The notes under the pieces were generated by a model. The model ran no database searches. It had not been told where the DNA came from and was given only the letters and a program-made list of their open reading frames with translations. 64,000 nucleotides of DNA from Piscinibacter sp047600445 (GTDB lineage Bacteria; Pseudomonadota; Gammaproteobacteria; Burkholderiales; Burkholderiaceae_C): contig NZ_JASGKT010000002.1 of the NCBI RefSeq assembly GCF_047600445.1, positions 2,542,001 through 2,606,000 on the forward strand. The letters are read 5' to 3'. Of the stretch, positions 50,330 to 58,494 are shown piece by piece. How positions within the stretch are numbered: position 1 is the stretch's first letter; every line of letters starts with the position of its first letter. The translations under genes were made by a program, and so were the position numbers.

Positions 50330-50373
50330 CCCCAATTAGCTTCGATCGCAAATATCCGATCAAATAATTGGGG
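50330..50373. repeat. AT-rich inverted repeat next to the RAYT-like gene
   Basis: CCCCAATTA (50330-50338) and TAATTGGGG (50365-50373) pair perfectly around 26 bases that contain further GATCG/CGATC symmetry. It lies directly after the RAYT-like stop and just upstream of the gltB promoter. In my recollection, a TGTCCCCAATT-type sequence often ends REP-associated transposase units, so this may be a relic of one. Regulator binding is the alternative. Confidence 0.5.
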
Positions 50374-50378
50374 ACATA

Positions 50379-51077
50379 TCAAATGCACTGGACTTTCAAA
50401 GGCTTGCGCGGGCGCCCGGGCGCGCGCCGCGCGAGGGGGCGATGCAACTGTTGCGCCAGCCCCTGCAAAAAGGCCTCGTCGCCCAGCGGCCAGCCGCCGG
50501 CGAGCGCCGCCTCCAGGCGCTGCACCACGCCCGCACCCAGCGGCTCGGCCAGCCGGGCGCGGTGCCGCGCCTCGCGTTCGAAGGGCGTGTTGCCGGTGCG
50601 CCAGTACTCCGGGTGGTCGGTGACCCGTTCGTCGCGCGCACCACCGCAGTGCATCGCGGTGCTGGCCCAGCGCCACGAAGCGGCGCTCTCGCCTTCGCGC
50701 GCCGGCAGTTGCTCGACGTACTGCATCGCATCGAGCAGGTGCGGCCCCGCCTGCAGGATCGCCGAGCGGAAGCGCCCCGCCAGCAGCGGGCCGGCGCGGC
50801 CGTGCCGCTTGCGCATCTCCGCCGCCAGGCGCCGGCCCAGGTCCTGCACCAGCCGCGCCGGCCCCTGCGCGGTCTGCGGCGTCAGCAGCAGCAGCGCCCT
50901 GGAACGCCCGAGCGCATAGGCATGCAGCGCCACTTGGTGGCGCGGCAGCGCCGTGGCGAGCAGGGCGCGCAGCAGGTCGAGCTCCGGCTCGCCGAACAGC
51001 GCCGAGACGTCGGCGCACCAGCGCAGATCGAGAAGATGCAGCAGGCCCGCTGCCGCGCAGCGGGGTTGGCGCGCCAT
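50379..51077 (-). CDS. RAYT-like (Y1 transposase family) protein, catalytic residues lost
   Basis: A 232-residue relative of REP-associated tyrosine transposases. Family traits remain: LHAYALGRSRALLLLTP, RHGRAGPLLAGRFRS, YVEQLP, HPEYWRTGNTPFERE and the terminal APGRPRK. The metal-binding HUH residues expected near 59-61 are S-R-A instead of H-V-H, and the catalytic tyrosine expected near 84 is leucine. It is thus probably inactive as a transposase yet keeps a full-length frame with GGAG before its ATG, suggesting selection for another role such as DNA binding. It precedes gltB on the same strand. Identification rests on these partial motifs. Confidence 0.65.
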   Translation of the reverse strand: MARQPRCAAAGLLHLLDLRWCADVSALFGEPELDLLRALLATALPRHQVALHAYALGRSRALLLLTPQTAQGPARLVQDLGRRLAAEMRKRHGRAGPLLAGRFRSAILQAGPHLLDAMQYVEQLPAREGESAASWRWASTAMHCGGARDERVTDHPEYWRTGNTPFEREARHRARLAEPLGAGVVQRLEAALAGGWPLGDEAFLQGLAQQLHRPLARRAPGRPRKPLKVQCI

Positions 51078-51095
51078 GGCGAACTCCGGTGATCC

Positions 51096-51133
51096 AAAAA
51101 GCAGAAGGGCGACGGCAGATGCCATCGCCCTTC
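51096..51133 (-). terminator. Rho-independent terminator of the pilin operon
   Basis: Stem GAAGGGCGA (51104-51112) / TCGCCCTTC (51125-51133) with an inner GGCA/TGCC pair. Read on the minus strand it is followed by GC and five T residues (complement of 51096-51100). It ends the pilE-pilY1 transcript and isolates the RAYT-like gene. Confidence 0.88.
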
Positions 51134-51181
51134 GCTGCCGGCGCCCAGTCTACGGTGAGCGCGCCGCGGTCGAGCCCGCGC

Positions 51182-54100
51182 TCAGTTGCCGAGCTGCACC
51201 TCGCGCCAGTTGATGCGCCGCAGGCCGGTGGTGGTGCCGAAGTTGCCGCGCAACTGCCGCACCGAGCCGCTGTCGGTGCCGGTGATCAGCCGCGGTTTGC
51301 CGCCAACGCTGAGGAAGCGCAGATCGGTGACGACGCCGTCGTCGACCTGAACGTAGCCGATCACCCCGTTGACGTTGTTCACCAACACCGACAGGCCGGT
51401 GCTGAAGTCGCCGGCGTAGACACGGCTGATGCCCGACGGCGAGCACGGATTGGTGATGTTCGGCAGGGTCGGCGTGAATGCCACGACGCCGAGGAACGAG
51501 GTCGGGTCGCTGACGACGCGCCAGGCGATGTCGTCCGCGCCGCGCCCGAGATCCGTGTAGAACCCCATGCTGTTGGTCGCAGCGTTGGTGACGCCGGTCA
51601 CCCAGTCCTGGTTGGGTTCCAGATTGCTCCGACGGATCGGGAAGGTCACACCCGTGGGCAGATCGCCGGCAGCATTGAAGCGGATCGAGTTGCCGTCCTT
51701 GATGGCATAGAAAGTCTGCTCCTGCGTCGAACTGCGATCGTTCTGGCTGAGCAGGCGGCCGGTGCCCACCAGCACGACGCGCTCCTTGGTCTTCGGGTGC
51801 AGTTCCGCGATCGGCCGCGACGTGACCGGCTGGCCGACACCCAGGCTGTCGGTCAGCCGCGCCATCACGATCGGCGCGGGATAGGCGCCCGAGGTCGCGG
51901 TGATGTCGAAGCGCCACAGGTTGCCGTTCAGGTCGCCGCCGTAGATGGCGTCGGCATAGCCGTCGGTGTAGTCGAGCACATAGGCGTTGATGTGCGCGAG
52001 CCCGGTGTCCACCGTGGACGAGGCGGTGTTGGTCGACACCGCTTCCAGCAGCGCGCCGGTGCGCGGATTGACGAGGAAGATGTAGCCGCTGCCGTCCGCG
52101 TTGTTGTAGCCCGAGGGCAGGATCACCGTCCAGCCGTACTTGCGCGTCTTCGCGAACACGGGCTCACCATAGGAGAAGCCCAGGCGCGGATCGCTGAACT
52201 CCCACAGCACCTTGGCGGCCGCCGTGGTTTCGTTCGCCGCCGTCGGGCTGGTGATGTCCAGCGCATAGTAGGCGCGGCCGCCCTTGCCCAGCCCGCCGAC
52301 CAGGATCGAGCGCCAATCCGGCGTGCCGCTGCCGACGGCCGAGCCGGTCCATGTGCGGCTGAAGTCGATGTCGAAGTTGCCGGGTGTGGCGTTCACCAGG
52401 AAGTGGTGGTCCATGTCCGGGTTGCCCAGCAGCGCCAGCCCATCGACGGCCGGCGTGGCCGGGCTGCTCGGACCGTTGAAGAGCGCACTGGGGATGTAGC
52501 CGAAGATCTCGCTGCCCGCGCCGGCGCCGCTCATCGCGCCGTTGAAGGCATGCAGGATGCCGTCGTTGGCGCCGACGTAGACGACGGTCGCACGGTTGCG
52601 GTGCAAAACCTTGAAAGCGTCGTAGCCCGGGTTCAAGCCATCGGCGAGCGGGAACGACGGCGCCCCGATCGGCTTGGCCCGCGACCCGACGATGTCGCCC
52701 AGCAGCGCCTCGCGGGGCCGGTAGGCGCGTGTGCTGCCCGCCACCGTGGAGGTTGTTTCGTTCGTGCGGTCGCCACGCAGATAGTTCAGGTAGTTCGCGC
52801 TGTCGTCGACGTTCGTCGTTTCGCCGGCGCCGAGGTAGGGCGTGTCCAGCGCCGAGCGCTGCGCGGCGGTCAGGTTGGCGATGCGGAAGGGCACGCCCGC
52901 GCTGCCATTCCAGGTGGCGAGGCGGCGGTTCGTGTTCCAGCCGGTGCCGGCCAACTGTGTGGCCAGCGTCGCCTTGGCGCGCCAGCGCTCGGCCAGCGAG
53001 GGCGTGCCGTCGGCGGCGAAGTTGAGTTCGCTCGCGACCACCTCACCGGTCCAGTTGCTGGCATCGTATTGCGCACCGAAGCTGGCATTGCCGAACTGCG
53101 ACACCTGCGGCAGCGAGGTCGAGAACGAGGTCGTGAAGGCCGCGCTCAGAGCGTTGATGCGCTGGAAGGCCTTCGTCAGGCCAGAGATCATCTGGTCGGG
53201 GTTGCCGGCGGTGAAGTAGTTGTCGGGGCGCGGTTGGCCCGACAGTGTTTCTCCGTTGGTCGACCACCAAGCCTGCGGCAGGGGCGTGGTGTTGGCGAAG
53301 TTGTACTCCGGCGTCGTGGGCGGAATGAACCCACCGTATTTGGCCGTCAGGTAGAACTGGTTGTTCGTGACGAAGGGCTGCTCGAGCACGTCGACCCACA
53401 GCGTCTGGATCGTCTGCTTGCCTTCCGTCTTGGCGACGCCCGCCACGTCGGGGCGAATGTCGTTGACGTTGGCCCAGTAGGCCAGGCCGACCATCCCCGC
53501 CGAGTTGCTGCGGCCACTGTAGTTGTCGGCGTTCGGATTGCCCAAACCTTGCAGCGTGAAAGCCCGGTTGGTGGCCGCCTGCGCGTCGACCGCCGTGTCT
53601 CCCGAGACGGAAGCTGGCTTGGGTGGCTCGAGACTGGTGCCAGTCGCCCCGGGGATGTTCTTGTCGGCGTGGGTGTAGATGTCGCCGATGCCGAGGATGA
53701 AGTTCTTCTGGCAGGAGTACTGGATCGGATCGTCCCAGTTACGGATCACCGGAAAACCGTCCAGCGCCTGATTCACCGTGGTGGTATTGAGCAGGTTGTT
53801 CCACTCGGGCACCGCACCGATGTTGCGGAAATAGCGCTGGGCGGCGTAGTACAACTCGCTCACGGGGTCGTTGCCCTTGTAGCCGTTGCCGGTGATCTGG
53901 CCGAACTTGTTGAGGTAGTTGGCCACACCACTGTTGACGATCGCGGTCGCCGGCGTATACGCGGCGTTGGTCGCCGCCGCATCGGCGGGGTCGGGGTTGT
54001 CGACGAAGATGCCGGTGTTCGGGTCCCACTCGGCTGCCGCATTGACGACGTCCGGCGCGCTGGGCACCGGGTAGGTCGCGCCGACGTATTTCATGCGCGC

Positions 54101-54958
54101 GCGCAGCACGGCGCCGTCACGCGAGTTGCCGGACTGGTTGAGGTAGCCGAGCGCCCCGAAGCGCAAGCGCTGCGAGTACTCCTGCATCAGCCCTTCGGGC
54201 TTCCAGTTGTTGCCGTACTTCTTGCAGTTCGCCTCCACACCGCCGGGGGCGTTCGGGTCGCAGACCTTCACGCGGATCGGAATGCGGTAGACGGTCGCGG
54301 GGTTGAACGGGAGGCCGGGATTGAAGTAGGTCGAGGTCGGCACGGCGGCGTTGATCTGCCCGACGTCGCCGCTCACCGTGAAGAGCATGTCGAACCCGGC
54401 GCCGTTGATGCGCATGTTGAGCGCGGCGTGCGCCCCGAAGGGGGTGGCACCCGCGATCTGCGCCGCCGGCAGGCTCTTGTTCGGGAAGAGCTGGCCCGTG
54501 GCCGGATGATTGGCTTTCTGCAACACGGTGAGCGCGACTTCATCGCGCGTGCGGAAGCCGCCGGTCATCACGAGGCGGAACGGGTCGATCGTCTGCGTGG
54601 CGGCCCAGTTCAGGAAGTTGCCGCTCCACTTGCTCGTGCAGGTGCGGTTGGTCGCCACGGCGGCGGGCACGAAGTACCGGTTCGCCACAACGGTGGGGTG
54701 GTACTGGTAGTCGTAGCACTTGTTCGGGTCGAAGTAGCCCTTGTAGGTTCTCGCGCTGTTGTAGTCGTTCGTGCCCGGATAGGCGGCACGCTCGGCCGTC
54801 GGCCATTCCACCGACAGCGCCAGCGCCACGTTGCCCAGAATCGCGCTGCGCGAGAACACCGGCGCGTCGGCCAGCGCCGTGACGGCGGACGCCGTCGAAC
54901 TCGCCGTGAGGGCGGCCAGCGCCAGGGCGGCGAATTTCAGTCCGGTCTGCTTGTTCAT
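51182..54958 (-). CDS. pilY1: Type IV pilus tip adhesin/assembly protein PilY1
   Basis: A 1258-residue exported protein with a signal peptide (KFAALALAALTASSTASA). The C-terminal 600 residues form the PilY1 beta-propeller: YVGANDGILHAFNG, GGLGKGGRAYYALDIT, and GGDLNGNLWRFD preceded by DYTDGYADA, which looks like the calcium-binding loop. The N-terminal half lacks a DxSxS MIDAS motif, so no von Willebrand domain is evident. PilY1 sits at the pilus tip and controls extension, adhesion and surface sensing. It is the last gene of the operon; 41 bases separate it from pilX. Confidence 0.9.
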   Translation of the reverse strand: MNKQTGLKFAALALAALTASSTASAVTALADAPVFSRSAILGNVALALSVEWPTAERAAYPGTNDYNSARTYKGYFDPNKCYDYQYHPTVVANRYFVPAAVATNRTCTSKWSGNFLNWAATQTIDPFRLVMTGGFRTRDEVALTVLQKANHPATGQLFPNKSLPAAQIAGATPFGAHAALNMRINGAGFDMLFTVSGDVGQINAAVPTSTYFNPGLPFNPATVYRIPIRVKVCDPNAPGGVEANCKKYGNNWKPEGLMQEYSQRLRFGALGYLNQSGNSRDGAVLRARMKYVGATYPVPSAPDVVNAAAEWDPNTGIFVDNPDPADAAATNAAYTPATAIVNSGVANYLNKFGQITGNGYKGNDPVSELYYAAQRYFRNIGAVPEWNNLLNTTTVNQALDGFPVIRNWDDPIQYSCQKNFILGIGDIYTHADKNIPGATGTSLEPPKPASVSGDTAVDAQAATNRAFTLQGLGNPNADNYSGRSNSAGMVGLAYWANVNDIRPDVAGVAKTEGKQTIQTLWVDVLEQPFVTNNQFYLTAKYGGFIPPTTPEYNFANTTPLPQAWWSTNGETLSGQPRPDNYFTAGNPDQMISGLTKAFQRINALSAAFTTSFSTSLPQVSQFGNASFGAQYDASNWTGEVVASELNFAADGTPSLAERWRAKATLATQLAGTGWNTNRRLATWNGSAGVPFRIANLTAAQRSALDTPYLGAGETTNVDDSANYLNYLRGDRTNETTSTVAGSTRAYRPREALLGDIVGSRAKPIGAPSFPLADGLNPGYDAFKVLHRNRATVVYVGANDGILHAFNGAMSGAGAGSEIFGYIPSALFNGPSSPATPAVDGLALLGNPDMDHHFLVNATPGNFDIDFSRTWTGSAVGSGTPDWRSILVGGLGKGGRAYYALDITSPTAANETTAAAKVLWEFSDPRLGFSYGEPVFAKTRKYGWTVILPSGYNNADGSGYIFLVNPRTGALLEAVSTNTASSTVDTGLAHINAYVLDYTDGYADAIYGGDLNGNLWRFDITATSGAYPAPIVMARLTDSLGVGQPVTSRPIAELHPKTKERVVLVGTGRLLSQNDRSSTQEQTFYAIKDGNSIRFNAAGDLPTGVTFPIRRSNLEPNQDWVTGVTNAATNSMGFYTDLGRGADDIAWRVVSDPTSFLGVVAFTPTLPNITNPCSPSGISRVYAGDFSTGLSVLVNNVNGVIGYVQVDDGVVTDLRFLSVGGKPRLITGTDSGSVRQLRGNFGTTTGLRRINWREVQLGN

Positions 54959-54999
54959 CGGATCGGCCTTCGAAGCGTGGAAGTGGAATGCGCGCAAGC

Positions 55000-55662
55000 T
55001 CAGTTGTCGCAGCAACCGTAGGTGGTCTGGAAGAACGACTGCGTGCCGCGCGGGCCGGTCGCCCGGATGCTGATGCGGTAGACGACGTGCTGCGGCGCGG
55101 CGCCCGCCAGGCCGGCGCCGGCGCCGCCCGCGGCCACGCCGCTGCTCTGCTCGGCGCGCTGCCATTGCGACGAGCTGCCGCCCGGCAGCCGCCCGCCTTC
55201 GACCAGCGTGCAACGGTCGGGGCCCAGCGCGGCGTCGTCACCGGTCTCGCTGCACTGGCGGTCGACCAGATAGCGCAACGTGATGCCCCGGCCGGCGTCG
55301 ATGTCGCCGGCCGTTCCCACCGGGCCGCTGTTGTCGGCCAAGGTGGTGGACAGCAAGGCCAGCGGAATGCCCTGCGCATTGCTGGCCAGCACCCTGGCGC
55401 TGTAGTTGCGCGACAGGTCGCTGGTGGCGCGGGTGGCGCGCGTGGCCAGCGGCCCGGCGGCGCGGAACTCGCTGAGGATGGTCTCGACCGCCAGTTCGCT
55501 CTGCTGCGCCAGGTCGCGCTTGAACGACAGGTTGCCGGCCGTGACCATCGACGTGTCGAACGATCGGATCAGCGCCACGGCGCCGACCAGCATGACGAGC
55601 AGGATCAGCAGCGTCGTCACCAGGACGACGCCACGTTCGTTGCGCAGGACGGGGTGCTTCAT
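55000..55662 (-). CDS. pilX: Minor pilin-associated protein PilX
   Basis: A 220-residue inner-membrane or pilus-tip component. The N-terminal RGVVLVTTLLILLVMLVGAVAL is the PilX-type hydrophobic helix, without the usual FTLIE pilin cleavage motif. Paired cysteines occur near the C-terminus (GCCDN). It begins 2 bases after pilW. With PilV, PilW, FimT and PilE it primes pilus assembly and carries PilY1. Confidence 0.88.
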   Translation of the reverse strand: MKHPVLRNERGVVLVTTLLILLVMLVGAVALIRSFDTSMVTAGNLSFKRDLAQQSELAVETILSEFRAAGPLATRATRATSDLSRNYSARVLASNAQGIPLALLSTTLADNSGPVGTAGDIDAGRGITLRYLVDRQCSETGDDAALGPDRCTLVEGGRLPGGSSSQWQRAEQSSGVAAGGAGAGLAGAAPQHVVYRISIRATGPRGTQSFFQTTYGCCDN

Positions 55663-55664
55663 GG

Positions 55665-56891
55665 CTAGGGCAGCATCAGGATGTTGCGAAGCGGCACCGT
55701 CACCTCGACGGTGCGGTGGCGCTGGTTGCGGTTCTCGCCGGTCGCCGTCAGGTCTACCTCCTTGTCGGAGGCGGGAACCGGCAGGTCACCGAACAGCGTC
55801 AAGGTTTCCGGCGCGACGGGCACGCCCGCCTGGATCTCCTTCTCGACCAGCGCCGAGCGCAGCACCAGGCCCACGCGCACGGCCACGATCTGGCGCAGGC
55901 GCTGGTTGGAGAGGGCCGAACCGTTCATCAGCGACGCGCCATCCCAGCCGGCCGCGCTCGGCGACTGCCACGCATCGAGGACGCCATCGTTGTTGGTGTC
56001 GATGCCGTAGACGGCGCGCAGCACGCGCACGCCTTCGGCCACCGGCTCCGAGGTGTTCTGGCCGTTGGTCAGCAGAAGGTCGTGCCGGAACAGCGTGGAG
56101 TTCTCGCCGACACCGAGCAGCGTGAACTCGGGCAGGTTTCCGGCGCCCGGGTTGCCGAGCGTGAACGTAGTGGCGCCCACCACGCCGTTGAGCGCGGCCA
56201 GCGAGGTGTGGGTGCCGGCGGCGGTGAAGTAGTCGCCGGCCAGCGGCAGCAGCGGGCCGCACGCGGTGGTGGGCGTCGGCGACGTCGGCTCGCCGGCGCA
56301 CACCGGCTTGGCCGCGGACACCTGGCTGAGCAGGCACTCGTCGCCGCCGGCGATCATCACCAAGTCGCCGGCGCGGTAGCCGATGGTGTTGGCCAGGCGC
56401 AGATCGGCCGCGCCGATGCTGCTGGGCTGCACGTCGGCCAGCACCTCGCCATAGCCGGAGGCGCCGCTCATCACCATGATCACATCCGAGCCGGTGTCGG
56501 AGGCGCCCGGGAAGATCACCACCGGCGCGAGCCGCTGCTCGCGCGGCACCGCGCTGAACGGCGCCGGGAAGGCGTTCACCCGCGGCAGCGTTTCGCCGGT
56601 GGCCGCCGGCAACCGCGCGCTGATGCGGCAGCCGCCCACGCGGCTCAGCCCTTGCGCGTAGCCCGAGCCCGCGCTGCGCAGGATGCGGTCGATCACGTAG
56701 ACGCTGTACGCACCCGACTGGCTCACGTCGTTGACGCCCGTCAGCGAGCGCTTGCGGCCTTCGCTGAGGATCAGCACCTGGAAGATCGCCAGCGTCAGCA
56801 CCAGGCCGATGGCCACGCCGACCATCAATTCGATCAGCGAGAAGCCCCGGTTCCTGCACGGCATGGCGATGGGGGAGGAAACAGCGGCCAT
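55665..56891 (-). CDS. pilW: Minor pilin PilW
   Basis: A 408-residue prepilin-like protein. The leader ends CRNRG, followed by FSLIELMVGVAIGLVLTLAIF, the class III signal recognised by PilD with the conserved E5. The large C-terminal domain has several paired cysteines (for example ECLLS and PVCAGEP). The ATG (56889-56891) shares one base with the pilV stop. It is longer than many PilW proteins, which vary widely. Confidence 0.88.
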   Translation of the reverse strand: MAAVSSPIAMPCRNRGFSLIELMVGVAIGLVLTLAIFQVLILSEGRKRSLTGVNDVSQSGAYSVYVIDRILRSAGSGYAQGLSRVGGCRISARLPAATGETLPRVNAFPAPFSAVPREQRLAPVVIFPGASDTGSDVIMVMSGASGYGEVLADVQPSSIGAADLRLANTIGYRAGDLVMIAGGDECLLSQVSAAKPVCAGEPTSPTPTTACGPLLPLAGDYFTAAGTHTSLAALNGVVGATTFTLGNPGAGNLPEFTLLGVGENSTLFRHDLLLTNGQNTSEPVAEGVRVLRAVYGIDTNNDGVLDAWQSPSAAGWDGASLMNGSALSNQRLRQIVAVRVGLVLRSALVEKEIQAGVPVAPETLTLFGDLPVPASDKEVDLTATGENRNQRHRTVEVTVPLRNILMLP

Positions 56892-57340
56892 CACATCTCC
56901 TCGGCGGTCAGCACCACGTCGGTCACCAGGCGCGAATCCTGGCCGGATGGCTCGCCCGGATGCCGCCAGGCGATGGTGATGGTCGCGACATTGGGCGTCG
57001 CCCCAGCGGCAACCGTCAGCGTCGCGTTGGGCAGGCCCAGGCCGGTCGGCTGGCTGGTGACGGGGTCGATGCCTTGCACGCGCTTCTCGAAATCCTCGAT
57101 TTGCGAGGTCGGCAGCGTGGTGCTGCGCGCCAGGCGCATCTGCGCGGCGAGGTCGTCGGCGAACAGCGCGGCGCGGTTGCGGTCGTCGGCATCGAGCGAG
57201 AACTGGATCGCGCGCGCCTGCAAGGCGACCACGCCGAGGATGCCGAACGACATGATCAGCACCGACACCAGCACCTCGATGAGCGTGACACCGCGCTGCG
57301 GGCCGCTGCGATAAGGGGGGAACTTGCGCATCTTCAGCAT
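56891..57340 (-). CDS. pilV: Minor pilin PilV
   Basis: A 149-residue prepilin. The cleavage site is RG-VTLIEVLVSVLIMSFGILG, typical of PilV, followed by ALQARAIQFSLDADDRNRAALFADDLAAQMR. It lies 3 bases after the FimT-like gene and its stop touches the pilW start. It is part of the priming complex at the pilus tip. Confidence 0.9.
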   Translation of the reverse strand: MLKMRKFPPYRSGPQRGVTLIEVLVSVLIMSFGILGVVALQARAIQFSLDADDRNRAALFADDLAAQMRLARSTTLPTSQIEDFEKRVQGIDPVTSQPTGLGLPNATLTVAAGATPNVATITIAWRHPGEPSGQDSRLVTDVVLTAEEM

Positions 57341-57343
57341 CCG

Positions 57344-57922
57344 TCAGGGTGAGCAACCATCGGGGTGGGTGTCGGACAGGATCTTGTCGCGATCGCACAT
57401 GCGTGCGCGGCCACCCAGGCTGACGTTGATGCGCAGGCGGCGCAGATCGGTCATGCCCACCGGGCCGTTCACGTCGTAGTCGGTGGACGCCGCCGCGCAG
57501 CCTTGGGCCGCGATGGTGACCTGCTGGCCCACGGCGTTGAAGCAGATCGCCGCAGGGCCGGTGATCGTCACGCCCGGCGCCACGTCGGAGAACGCGCCAC
57601 CGCGAACGAAATCGACGGGTTCGTTCGGCAGCACGGGCACCGTGCGCGCCGCCCAGTTCACGCCGTCGGCCACTGCCGCTGCCGTCTCGCTGGGCTCGGC
57701 ATTGGTGAGGAAGAAGACCACGGTGCGGTTGCGCCGCACCGCCTCGGCCTGCGCCTGGCGTACGCCGTTCTGCAAGGCCTCGGCCACCGAGCGGATGCGG
57801 GTGTTCTGGATCCAGGTGCGGAAGTCGGGCAGCGCCAGGAAGAACAGGATGGCGAGCACCGTGATCGCGACCATCAGCTCGACGAGCGTGAAGCCCCGCT
57901 GGCGGGCGAACCTCGTCAGCAT
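57344..57922 (-). CDS. Minor pseudopilin FimT/GspH family
   Basis: A 192-residue prepilin with the class III signal RG-FTLVELMVAITVLAILFFLALPDF and the GspH/FimT-type C-terminal domain (QNTRIRSVAEALQNGVRQAQAEAVRRN). Whether it corresponds to FimT or FimU cannot be settled by eye. The ATG at 57922 lies 7 bases inside the end of pilE. It follows pilE in the operon and precedes pilV. Confidence 0.85.
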   Translation of the reverse strand: MLTRFARQRGFTLVELMVAITVLAILFFLALPDFRTWIQNTRIRSVAEALQNGVRQAQAEAVRRNRTVVFFLTNAEPSETAAAVADGVNWAARTVPVLPNEPVDFVRGGAFSDVAPGVTITGPAAICFNAVGQQVTIAAQGCAAASTDYDVNGPVGMTDLRRLRINVSLGGRARMCDRDKILSDTHPDGCSP

Positions 57923-58386
57923 GGAGCGCCCTTCTTCGTCAGCCAGCGGGTGGCGCAGGTGGGCCAGCCCGGGGCTGCGGCCGTGGTCGCACGTTCGTCG
58001 CGTTGGTTCACGGTGAGCCTGAAGTCTCCGACGACCGTACCTGCCGTCCCCGTGGCGAGGAGCGTGTATTGCGTGGCATCCAGCGTGCCGGTGCAACTGA
58101 CGACGAAGTCGCCAAAGGTCAGCGCTCCGGCGCCGCGCTGGCACGGCGAGGTGAACGCGCCGACGGTAGCGTAGCTGCGGTTGTCCTGGAAGTGGCGCTC
58201 CATGTCGGCGCGCACCGCGGTCAGGCCATTGGTCGCGTCGACCAGCGCACCGCGGATCACGTAGTCGCGGTAGCTCGGGTAGGCGATCGCCGCGAGGATG
58301 CCGATGATCGCCACGACGATCATCACTTCGATGAGCGTGAAGCCTTGCGCGAAGCGCTTGAACGGCCGACGGATCGCAGGAGTCAT
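57916..58386 (-). CDS. pilE: Minor pilin PilE
   Basis: A 156-residue prepilin. The leader ends QG and the mature protein starts FTLIEVMIVVAIIGILAAIAYPSYRDY, the strongest pilin signature in the operon. Cysteines near the C-terminus (SCTG, WPTCATRW, GAPC) probably form the D-loop disulfide. It is the first gene of the pilE-fimT-pilV-pilW-pilX-pilY1 operon. 108 bases separate it from dgt, where its promoter may partly lie inside or after dgt. Confidence 0.88.
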   Translation of the reverse strand: MTPAIRRPFKRFAQGFTLIEVMIVVAIIGILAAIAYPSYRDYVIRGALVDATNGLTAVRADMERHFQDNRSYATVGAFTSPCQRGAGALTFGDFVVSCTGTLDATQYTLLATGTAGTVVGDFRLTVNQRDERATTAAAPGWPTCATRWLTKKGAPC

Positions 58387-58494
58387 CGCGAGAGCCCCAA
58401 TGGGATTGATGGTGCGGCGATTATCGAAGTCGTCCCGCGCGCGCAGCGCACCGCGCGTCGGGCCTCGCGTGCCGTTCGTCGGCCGCCGCGCGGA

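Noticed and set aside
51089..55021. A plus-strand open frame of about 1300 codons
   Set aside because: It mirrors pilY1 on the opposite strand; composition is Arg/Val/Gly-biased with no recognisable motif.
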